DNA of 6,702 bases from CAJBLF01 sp964495825 (GTDB lineage Bacteria; Patescibacteriota; Gracilibacteria; Absconditabacterales; Absconditicoccaceae). A program made the position numbers and the translations under genes. The notes beneath the pieces are model-generated. The model had not been told where the DNA came from, did not search any database, and saw nothing but the letters and a program-made list of their open reading frames with translations. The stretch lies in assembly GCA_964495825.1 (NCBI GenBank), contig CAZBWI010000034.1, positions 1-6,702 of the forward strand, written 5' to 3'. This document shows, one piece after another, positions 1 to 6,559 of this stretch (positions are counted from its first letter, which is position 1; each line of letters begins with the position of its first letter).

Positions 1-102
1 CCTGTGCATTTCGAACTTAAATTTTTAAATAATGATTTTCATTTGAAATCAGTCAGAGAATTAGTATATATGTTCTCGCCTTATTTTTTTGTTAAATTTT
101 AA
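1..102 (+). CDS. Possible 3' end of an unidentified gene (partial)
   Basis: Frame 1 is open from the window edge to a TAA at 100-102, giving 33 codons; the other two forward frames close within the first 30 bases. The peptide mixes charged and hydrophobic residues and ends in MFSPYFFVKF. I do not recognise it. With only TAA and TAG as stops, an open run of this length can occur by chance in AT-rich DNA, so this is a weak call. A terminator-like structure overlaps its 3' end, and rplI starts 18 bp further on. Confidence 0.27.
   Translation, partial: PVHFELKFLNNDFHLKSVRELVYMFSPYFFVKF
56..90 (+). terminator. Weak terminator-like hairpin upstream of rplI
   Basis: GAGAA (56-60) can pair with TTCTC (73-77) across an AT-rich loop, and a T-rich run follows at 81-90 with seven consecutive T. 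It could end transcription of an upstream gene. The stem is short and the loop large, so it may be chance. Confidence 0.22.
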
Positions 103-106
103 TCAT

Positions 107-116
107 TTAGTATATA
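107..116 (+). promoter_or_regulatory. TATA-like box just before the rplI start
   Basis: TTAGTATATA lies here, three bases before the ATG at 120, and the same 10-mer also occurs at 61-70. TATATA resembles a sigma-70 -10 box, but it lies closer to the ATG than a normal leaderless promoter would allow, and no -35 element is convincing. It may instead be an AU-rich initiation region. There is no Shine-Dalgarno sequence. Confidence 0.3.
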
Positions 117-119
117 CCA

Positions 120-773
120 ATGCCAAAGAGAAAATTAGAAAACAGAATGATAGATGTCATCCTGTTGCAAAATGACAAACATCTCTGAGAAAAGTTTGAG
201 ATCGTCAAAGTAAAGCCAATTTTTGCTAAAAATGTTCTTTTGCCAAAAAATATTGCCGTCTTGGCAGACGCTGTGAATAGAAACAAATTTGCTCAAAAAA
301 TGAAAGCAGCTGAAATCGATAGACAAAAGAAAGCAGAGAATCTCGAAGATCTTTTCGTTAAGCTTCATAACGATGGAGGGATTACTCTTATTAGAAAAGC
401 AAATATCGAGGGTACACTTTATGCAAAAGTCGACGAGAATGATATTGCTACTAAGATCAATGAGGCCTATGGTACAGAGATAGAACCTCATTATTTCAAA
501 CTCAAGAAGAAGATTACTACACTTGGAAATTTTACGGTTCCATTCCTCTATAAAGATCTCAAGAAAGAAATCATAGTAAATATTGAACAAGATCCTGAAG
601 AAGCTGAAAAGTTAGCTAAAAGCAAAAAAGGAGGAGATAAAACTGAATGAACAAGTGAAGAAATAGTAAAAGTAAAGAAGACTAAAGAAGAGATAGCAAC
701 AGAAAAAGAAGCAGCAAGGAAAGCAAAGAAAGAAGAAACACTCAAGAGATTGAAGGAGAAGTTCAAGGACTAG
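120..773 (+). CDS. rplI: Large ribosomal subunit protein bL9 with long charged C-terminal tail
   Basis: The product, 217 aa in code 25, is ribosomal protein bL9, which binds 23S rRNA near the L1 stalk and helps maintain frame during translation. The N-terminal domain shows DVILLQND, then HLG with Gly23 encoded by TGA (186-188), then KNVLLPKNIAVLA, matching the family pattern VILLxDVxxLG...RNFLIPxxxA. A charged helix follows, then the C-terminal domain (about residues 80-160) with an EGTLYAKV stretch and TLGNFTVPF. A second TGA (648-650, Gly177) leads into a tail that makes the protein about 65 residues longer than the usual 150; it is rich in Lys and Glu and probably helical. I chose the ATG at 120, giving the basic leader MPKRKLEN. 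The ATG at 147 (MIDVILLQ) aligns better with classic bL9 starts and remains possible. An intrinsic terminator follows, so the gene appears to end a transcript. Confidence 0.93.
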
Positions 774-818
774 AAACATAATTATACTTATTATATCCTG
801 CATTCAGGCAAGGATACG

Positions 819-838
819 CCCGCATTTGCGGGTTTTTT
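819..838 (+). terminator. Intrinsic terminator of rplI
   Basis: CCCGC (819-823), loop ATTT and GCGGG (828-832) form a perfect 5-bp GC-rich stem, followed directly by six T (833-838). It sits 45 bp after the rplI stop. A smaller hairpin, CCTG-CATT-CAGG (797-808), lies just upstream and may be part of the same 3' end. Confidence 0.88.
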
Positions 839-996
839 CATTACCTGTGGATTTCAGTACTGAATTTCCTATATACTTAGTAAAAGTTAAGAGTAAATAG
901 TAATAGTATTCATCTCCTTACAAACTATTATAATCAAAAATAGTCTATACAGAGGTAAATTCTTTATTAAAAATTTAAAATTTAAAATTATATTGT
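839..996. other. Noncoding leader between rplI terminator and uvrB
   Basis: This AT-rich stretch must hold the promoter for uvrB-rimO. Visible elements are a 12-bp perfect palindrome, TTCAGTACTGAA (853-864), a TATAAT (929-934) without a good -35 partner, runs of AAATTTAA (970-985), and TATATT (989-994) two bases before the uvrB ATG. I see no coding sequence, no RNA gene and no Shine-Dalgarno sequence. Confidence 0.5.
989..994 (+). promoter_or_regulatory. TATA-like box immediately before uvrB
   Basis: TATATT ends two bases before the ATG at 997. It matches the TATAAT-2 nt-ATG arrangement seen before the four-helix-bundle gene. Whether it is a promoter element or an unstructured initiation region cannot be told from sequence alone. 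Confidence 0.28.
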
Positions 997-2550
997 ATGT
1001 TCCAATTACAGTCAAATTATAAACCAAAATGAGACCAACCACAAGCTATAGAGCACATCAAAAAGCTCTTTGAAAAGGGGAAACGTAAAGTTACCCTGCT
1101 CTGAGCCACAGGAACTGGAAAGACCTTCACCATGGCGAATATCATTCAACATCTCCAGAAACCAACACTGATCATCTCACACAACAAAACATTGGCAGCT
1201 CAGCTTGCGACGGAATTCAAATATTTTTTCCCGAACAACGCCGTACATTATTTCGTCTCCTATTTTGATTATTATCAGCCGGAAAGCTATCTCCCGGACC
1301 AAGGATTGTATATCGAGAAAGAAGCGACCATCAATCAGGAAATCGAGATGTACAGACTCGCAACTATGGCGTCATTACTTACAAGAAAAGATGTTATCGT
1401 AGTAGCGTCAGCATCATCATTGTATGGTCTCGGACAAAAGAGATTCTTCGAAGAAAACTGTCTACAGCTCGAAGTCGGCAAGGAATATGATTTCAAGGAA
1501 TTAAAGAAGCAGTTATTGCGTATGCAATATAAACCGATAGTGGCAAAGATAGAACACGGTATGTTTGAATTTAAGTGAGATATTATCGATATTTTCTCAA
1601 GTACAGAAAAGTTTATCTATAGACTGCATTTCAACGAAGAGAAACTGGAACTGATAGAAATAAAAGATTCTACAAGTTTTGAATCTCATGGTAATAGGAC
1701 AAAAGTCAGTATTCGACCTGCAACGCAATTTTTGCAAGATGTCTCAGATTTGGATACTATCCTCGAACAGATAAATGCTGAGAAAGAGTTGAGAATCAAA
1801 GAATTTGAAAAACAGTGAATGTTAGTCGAAGCAGAAAGGATAAAAAAAAGAGTGGAATACGATATTAGGATGATCAAGGAGACATGATTCGTGAATGGTA
1901 TAGAAAATTATTCATTATATTTTGACAACAGATTACCAGGAGAACCGCCAAATACAATCTTCGATTATTTCCCGGATGATTTTCTTCTCATCATCGATGA
2001 ATCGCATATGACAATACCGCAACTGAGAGCTATGCCAGGAGGTGATAGAGCAAGAAAGACGAATCTAATAAAATACGGATTCAGACTCCCTTCTGCTATC
2101 GATCACAGACCGCTAAGATTCGAAGAACTTGAATGAATCCTCTGATGGAAAGATTTAAAAAATATAGCACTGGATGAAGCATTTGATATCGATGCCAACA
2201 TCTCCAATACGCATGTGGAAATCTACAATAAGTATAAGAAATTGAAAGAGGCACGTGGAGAAAATCAGTTGATTACATTGGTCAAAAAACACAAAAAAGA
2301 TGCTAAATCTATTTTCTTGTCCGCTACACCAGCTGAATATGAATTGCAGCTTTCGGATAAAATAGTAGAACAAATCATCAGGCCAACAGGATTATTGGAC
2401 CCCATTACATATGTATATCCAAAGTCCGGAGATTATGATTCTCTGATTCAAAGCATAGAGATACTCTTGAAACAAAAACCTCACCTCAAGGAGTTTATGA
2501 CGTGATATAGTCTGAAAGATGGAATAGAAGAGGTATTTAGTAACGAATAA
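997..2550 (+). CDS. uvrB: UvrB-like excision repair protein, lacking the C-terminal helicase domain
   Basis: UvrB is the damage-verifying ATPase of UvrABC nucleotide excision repair. This 517-aa product starts with the family signature (FQLQSNYKPKGDQP) and has Walker A GATGTGKT (36-43, first Gly from TGA 1102-1104). The beta-hairpin region follows, FDYYQPESYLP to YIEKEATIN, then VASASSLYGLG, the UvrA-binding domain 2, GIENYS, PGEPP, Walker B-type DESH (334-337), LPSAIDHRPL, motif III SATP (442-445) and IIRPTGLLDP (ending at 469). Two things are odd. About 53 extra residues lie between FEELE (379) and SATP, where the family normally has about nine. After residue 469 only 48 residues remain before TAA, whereas normal UvrB (about 660-670 aa) continues with the second RecA-like domain (motifs IV-VI with the arginine residues) and the UVR domain. 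No frameshift is visible and all eight TGA codons fit Gly, so it could be a decayed gene, a real short form or an assembly artefact. rimO begins 3 bp after the stop. Confidence 0.9.
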
Positions 2551-2553
2551 CAT

Positions 2554-3903
2554 ATGCAACAGATAAATTTTTCCCTTATCAATCTCTGATGTACCAAAAA
2601 CCTGGTCGACAGCCAATATTTTCTTGGTAGAATTTTTGACATAAGTTTAAAGACGCCTGAATATCAATTGAATTATTTTACTGATCCATTTGATACAAAT
2701 GTAAAAATAGTCTTTGTAAATACCTGCGGATTTATCTCCTCCTGAAGAGACGAAGCTGATGCGACCGTGAAAAAACTTTTGAAAGCGAAAAAGGTGGTAT
2801 ACCTAATGTGATGCGCAGTGCAGTACTACAAGAAACTTCAGGGACAAAGGAAAAGAGACCAGGACCATGGACCACATCACATGCCCCATATCCCAGAGTT
2901 ACATTATCTTTCACGAAGCGATTTAAACAAAGTAAATCTGAGACAAATTTTGCAATGATATGATAGCAAAGTGTACGATGAATTTGAATTCCCGACGTCA
3001 CCAAGAGTCTATACGAATATCGAACAAAAGTTTGAATATCTGAAGATTGCCGAAGGCTGTGATAACAGATGTACATTCTGCATTATCCCGGCCATCAGAG
3101 GGAAACAACAATCATTGCCGATTGAGAAAATTCTAACTGAAGCAAAGCAGATGATCGCGAATGGAATCCAGGAAATAATTTTGATAGCGCAAGATACAAC
3201 GAGATACGGAACTGATCTCTATTGAACACCAAAGCTTTTGGAATTGCTCAAAAAGTTAGACAAATTGAAATGAGATTTCAGCTACAGACTCCTGTACCTC
3301 TATCCGGACATTGTCACGTTGAACCAAGTGAAAGAGCTGAAAAAATTGAAAAATTTTATACCGTATTTCGATATCCCATTACAGCACATTAGTTCACCAG
3401 TCTTGAAAAAAATGGGAAGATTCTATGATGAAAAATATATCATACAATTTATTGATCAGATCAAAAAAACATTTCCTGTCAGATTTATTAGAACAAATTT
3501 GATCATCGGATTTCCTGGAGAAACGAAACAAGATTTTGAAAAACTTCTGAAATTCGTCGATGAAACGAAGTTTGATAATATAGCATTATTCGAATACCAC
3601 GACGAGCCGTTAGCTGCTTCAAGTAAATTACCAAATAAGGTTTCTGATGCTGAAATCAGAGCGAGATTCACTCAAATCAGACAACTCGTGAATAAACAAT
3701 TATTCCAGAGAAATTCAGCAAGGAAAAACAAACAAGAAATAGGATATATTACGGAAATATATAAGTGAACCTTAGTCATTAGGCCACGATTACACTGCCC
3801 CGAAATAGATGAATTGGATGAACTACCGATAAAAAACGTGATAGCGACATTCGACAGGAAAAACGAATTGGAAATAGGCGATAAAATCGTATATACTTTA
3901 TAA
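2554..3903 (+). CDS. rimO: Ribosomal protein uS12 (Asp) methylthiotransferase RimO
   Basis: RimO is a radical SAM enzyme with two [4Fe-4S] clusters that adds a methylthio group to a conserved Asp of ribosomal protein uS12. The 449-aa product has the full architecture. The N-terminal MTTase domain carries NLGCTKNLVDSQ (Cys13), NTCGF (Cys58) and MGC (Cys87). The radical SAM domain carries CDNRCTFC (Cys169, 173, 176), IPAIRG, LIAQDTTRYGTDLYG, YFDIPLQH and IGFPGETKQDF. The C-terminal TRAM domain includes RPRLHCPEIDELDE and ends in GDKIVYTL. The AQDTTxYGxDLYG motif and the TRAM region point to RimO rather than MiaB. Seven in-frame TGA codons fall on expected glycines, including the one before Cys13 and the one before Cys87. 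A small His-rich insertion (HGPHHMPH) lies after Cys87. The start is 3 bp after the uvrB stop without a ribosome binding site, suggesting an operon with coupled translation. Confidence 0.95.
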
Positions 3904-3973
3904 CAATAAGCGAAAAGTAGAGAATAATTGATTAAAATTGCTGTATTACTGCTATCATTAGTCTACGTTTTGT

Positions 3974-3990
3974 CTCCCGCCCATGCGGAG
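3974..3990 (+). terminator. Possible weak terminator hairpin after rimO
   Basis: CTCC plus GC on the left (3974-3980, one bulged C) pairs with GCGGAG (3985-3990) around the loop CCAT, giving six base pairs. The tail, AATTCGTCTATTTTAT, is only moderately T-rich. It could end the uvrB-rimO transcript. Its loop contains an ATG (3983) that would otherwise be the first start of the next gene. Confidence 0.35.
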
Positions 3991-3998
3991 AATTCGTC

Positions 3999-4004
3999 TA
4001 TTTT
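3999..4004 (+). promoter_or_regulatory. TATA-like box before the hydrogenase-like gene
   Basis: TATTTT ends two bases before the ATG at 4007, the same spacing as TATATT before uvrB and TATAAT before the four-helix-bundle gene. No -35 element or Shine-Dalgarno sequence is evident. It is one reason for preferring the 4007 start. Confidence 0.22.
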
Positions 4005-4006
4005 AT

Positions 4007-4906
4007 ATGTGTAAATTAGTTCCCATGCCTCTCACTCCAGAACTCCAGATTCTCTCGGACGTATTAAGAAAAGAAAAGATTATCGGTTTATTAGCGCCGA
4101 GTTTCCCAGTGGATTTTGACTATCCGCAAATCATCATGGATTTGAAAAAAATTGGTATGGATAAGGTGGTCGAATTGACCTATGCTGCGAAGCTAATTAA
4201 TATGGAATATGAGAAAATCCTCAAAGAACATCCAGATAAAAGATATATCTGTTCCAACTGTCCTACTATAGTCAAAATGATTGAAGTAAACTATCCAGAA
4301 TTAAAAGAATATCTCATCAATGTTGCTTCACCGATGGTTGTCATGGATAGATTCGTAAAAAAGGAATATGGCCCTGAATACAAAACAGTGTTTATCGGCC
4401 CATGCCTAGCGAAAAAGATAGAAGCAAAAGAATATGGTATTGATTATGCTATCACTTTCAAAGAACTCAAAGAAATATTACATAATCATAAAGAGAATAA
4501 TCTTCCAGATTGCGAATTTACTTTCTCGGTAACCGAAGATGGTACTCCAGATTTTGATAAGTTTTATAATGATTATACTAAGATTTATCCACTTGCATGA
4601 GGAGTTGCCGATAGTTTACATTTCAAATGATTCCTAGAAAAAGATCAGATTCTCGTTGTCGACGGACCAAAAAATCTTGATGCAGGATTCCTTGCATTCA
4701 AGAACAATCCACGTATCAGATTCCTCGATATTCTCGCCTGCGAATGATGATGTATCGGTTGACCTGGAATCATATCCAATGAGCCATTGGAAGTCAGAAA
4801 ACAAAAAGTATTAGATTACAAACAATACTGTAAAAAAGATAAGATCTGATCCAAACTCGGCAAATTCGAATACGCTGAAGGACTCGATATATCGAGATCC
4901 AACTAA
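4007..4906 (+). CDS. [FeFe]-hydrogenase large-subunit C-terminal domain (H-cluster) protein
   Basis: The 299-aa product matches the H-cluster domain family (Fe_hyd_lg_C), which binds the catalytic cluster in [FeFe]-hydrogenases and occurs in sensory and uncharacterised relatives. It opens with GLLAPSFPVDFDYP and then DKVVELTYAAKL. The three cluster loops follow: CSNCP (Cys82, Cys85), GPCLAKK (Cys133) and ACEGGCIGGPG (Cys245, Cys249). The four cysteines expected to hold the cluster are present. The extra cysteine of catalytic enzymes (TSCCP) is Asn84 here, arguing against classic H2 turnover and for a sensory or other role. No N-terminal ferredoxin domain or hydrogenase maturation gene is visible. 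Six TGA codons lie in the last third (two consecutive at 4745-4750), and none in the first 195 residues. Alternative starts are ATG 3983 (307 aa, inside a hairpin) and ATG 4025 (293 aa). The stop codon lies inside an inverted repeat. Confidence 0.85.
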
Positions 4907-4933
4907 CAACTAACAGTGAATAATTAACAATTA
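4901..4933 (+). repeat. Left inverted repeat of the four-helix-bundle cassette
   Basis: It starts with AACTAACAACTAACAGTG and continues to AACAATTA. Compared without gaps to the reverse complement of 5324-5356 it matches at 26 of 33 positions, with the outermost nine identical. It contains the TAA stop of the upstream gene (4904-4906) and a tandem AACTAAC. Confidence 0.6.
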
Positions 4934-4952
4934 TGGATTTTATTTTTCTATC

Positions 4953-4958
4953 TATAAT
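4953..4958 (+). promoter_or_regulatory. TATAAT box before the four-helix-bundle gene
   Basis: A perfect TATAAT ends two bases before the ATG at 4961. The upstream sequence is T-rich (TTTTATTTTTCTATC) without a clear -35 box or Shine-Dalgarno sequence. It may be a promoter for the cassette, though it is unusually close to the start codon. Confidence 0.3.
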
Positions 4959-4960
4959 TC

Positions 4961-5314
4961 ATGACAGAAAACATACTCAAAACGAAGTGTTATGAATTTA
5001 GCATCAAGATAGTGAAGCTCTATCAACATTTAACCAAGGAGCAGAAAGAATTCATACTAAGCAAACAATTGGTAAAATCCTGAACAAGTATTTGAGCGTT
5101 GATCCGTGAAGCCGAATTCTGACAATCCAAGGCAGATTTCATCAGCAAGATGAACATAGCCCTCAAAGAAACAAATGAAACCCTTTATCGATTGGATATA
5201 CTTAAGGATACGTCATATATCACAGAAGATCAATATAATGATATCTATCACTTAGGGCATGAAATCTTGAAAATACTAATATCTAGTCTCAAAACACTCA
5301 AAAATGATCAATAA
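4961..5314 (+). CDS. Four-helix-bundle protein, 23S rRNA intervening-sequence (S23) family
   Basis: This 117-aa product belongs to the four-helix-bundle family first seen in intervening sequences of 23S rRNA genes and related to Avd, the accessory protein of diversity-generating retroelements. Its own function is unknown; relatives form ring-like oligomers with basic surfaces that may bind nucleic acid. The hallmark motif is clear: SGTSIGALIREAEFGQSKADF (40-60), then KMNIALKETNETLYRLDIL, then a last helix ending in LISSLKTLKNDQ. Three in-frame TGA codons (5081, 5093, 5120) encode Gly41, Gly45 and Gly54, the first two being family-conserved. Length is normal and no frame damage is seen. The gene stands alone between inverted repeats, without rRNA sequence, reverse transcriptase or template repeats nearby, so it is neither an rRNA insertion nor part of a visible retroelement. 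Confidence 0.88.
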
Positions 5315-5323
5315 TATTTTCCG

Positions 5324-5356
5324 AAATTATTAGTTATTAGTTGTTAATTGTTAGTT
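5324..5356 (-). repeat. Right inverted repeat of the four-helix-bundle cassette
   Basis: It ends in TTAATTGTTAGTT, directly against the hemW ATG at 5357. It is the inverted, imperfect copy of 4901-4933 (26 of 33 positions). It also contains several overlapping copies of the unit TTAGTT. Confidence 0.6.
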
Positions 5357-6559
5357 ATGTTAAGTTTATATATCCACATCCCCTTCTGTGTAAGCAAATG
5401 CGCCTATTGTTCGTTCAATAGCATGCCGATTTTTCAATGAGAAAATTATGAGTTACTAATTACGCAGTATATTGAATCTTTGAAGAAAGAAATCAACCAT
5501 TATGCAGAAAAAATTCTCGACAAAGAAATCAAAACACTTTATATCTGATGATGAACTCCAAGCAGTATCGGTATCGATAGAATCATAGATATCATCGATT
5601 ATCTCCAAACTAAGTTTGATTTTGAACATATTGCAGAACTGAGCATAGAACTCAATCCGAATCCTATGGAAGAAGTATTAAATTTCGTAGAAGTCATCGA
5701 AAAAAGATATAAGAACTTTCCGAGAGTGAGATTCAGTTTTTGAATTCAAAGTCTCGATGATGAAGTATTGCAGATGACTTGAAGAGCATACAACTTTGCA
5801 CAAATAGCTCAATTTCTCAGAGAGCTCGTGAAACACAAAAAAGAGAATACTGTTTTCAATTTTGATTTCATCGCCTTTGGAAAATTCCAAGTCAGCAAGA
5901 ACGGATTCAGGCAATTGCGGCATGAATTCAAACGTAACTTCTTAAAAGACTTTTTGAATACCGGATATGCGGACAGCATTTCTCTTTACACCCTGGAAGG
6001 GATTAGTGACAAGCATCAAAGAACAATGCCGAGTTCCCATATTTCAGTTCCCAAGTTTCTGTATTATGGCACCGATGACGAAATCATGGAAGAGTTTCTG
6101 ATATTGAAAGAAATGATCGAAGATGCAGGATACAAAAGATATGAAATTTCAAATTTCGCTCATGCCGGCAAAGCATCCATCCACAATATGGTCTACCGGA
6201 ATATGGAACCGTATATCGGTCTCTGACTTTCCGCCAGCTCGTTCTTTGAAAATAAACGCCGAACAAACACCTGAGATATCAAAAAGTATATTCAAGGAGA
6301 ATGGATCGATAAAAAAGAAGTTCAAACAATGAATGAGTCAGATCTTTTGATAGAAGAATTTTTCCTCAGACTCAGAACCAATGAAGGAATTGCCAATATT
6401 TCGAAATTTATTTCTGTCCTCGTACCGAATTACAAATCATTGATTTCTCGCTATCAAGATGAGATGCTTGTTAATTTCGATAGCAAAAAATTACAGCTTA
6501 CGAACAAAGGAATGAATGTCTATAATACCATCATCACTGATTTGTTGCAGAAACTATAA
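5357..6559 (+). CDS. hemW: HemW-like radical SAM protein (heme chaperone family)
   Basis: This 400-aa product is a HemW/HemN-family radical SAM protein; HemW binds heme and is thought to deliver it, without the coproporphyrinogen oxidase activity of HemN. It opens with LSLYIHIPFCVSKCAYCSF, whose cysteines 11, 15 and 18 hold the [4Fe-4S] cluster. Next come GGGTPS (64-69), ELNPNP and SFGIQSLDDEVLQMTGRAY (127-145). Later come RYEISNF (261-267), HN (276-277) and GLGLSASSFF (288 onward), typical of HemW, then a winged-helix-like C-terminal part. The three glycines of GGGTP are encoded by three consecutive TGA codons (5546-5554), and five more TGA are in frame. The usual GLPGQT loop after the middle strand is replaced by AFGKFQVSK, so function could have diverged. 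Length is close to the usual 380. No heme genes are nearby. The start lacks a ribosome binding site and touches an inverted repeat. Confidence 0.92.

Larger units (their letters stand above)
4901..5356. mobile_element. Candidate inverted-repeat cassette carrying the four-helix-bundle gene
   Basis: Two 33-bp imperfect inverted repeats bracket exactly one gene, in 456 bp. The left repeat covers the last codon and stop of the hydrogenase-like gene, and the right one ends at the base before the hemW ATG. The gene belongs to the family found in intervening sequences inserted in 23S rRNA genes, which also have inverted ends. That the unit can move is my inference: no transposase and no clear target-site duplication is visible. 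Confidence 0.35.

Noticed and set aside
34..50. Hairpin GATTT-AAATC as a terminator
   Set aside because: Short AT-rich stem without a following T tract on the plus strand, lying inside an open frame; probably chance.
135..590. Minus-strand ORF opposite rplI
   Set aside because: It is the antisense shadow of a clear bL9 gene and its low-complexity, Cys/Phe-rich translation resembles nothing.
774..996. tRNA gene, especially tRNA-Gly(UCA), in the rplI-uvrB gap
   Set aside because: No cloverleaf arms, no T-loop consensus and no UCA anticodon context found.
997..2550. uvrB split into several pseudogene fragments by stop codons
   Set aside because: All internal stops are TGA, in one frame, at glycine positions. 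With code 25 the frame is continuous. Only the C-terminal loss is real.
2732..3076. Minus-strand ORF of about 114 codons opposite rimO
   Set aside because: It overlaps the conserved MTTase and radical SAM motifs of rimO on the other strand and shows no recognisable motif.
4961..5314. Avd of a diversity-generating retroelement
   Set aside because: The fold family fits, but no reverse transcriptase, template repeat or variable repeat is visible nearby.
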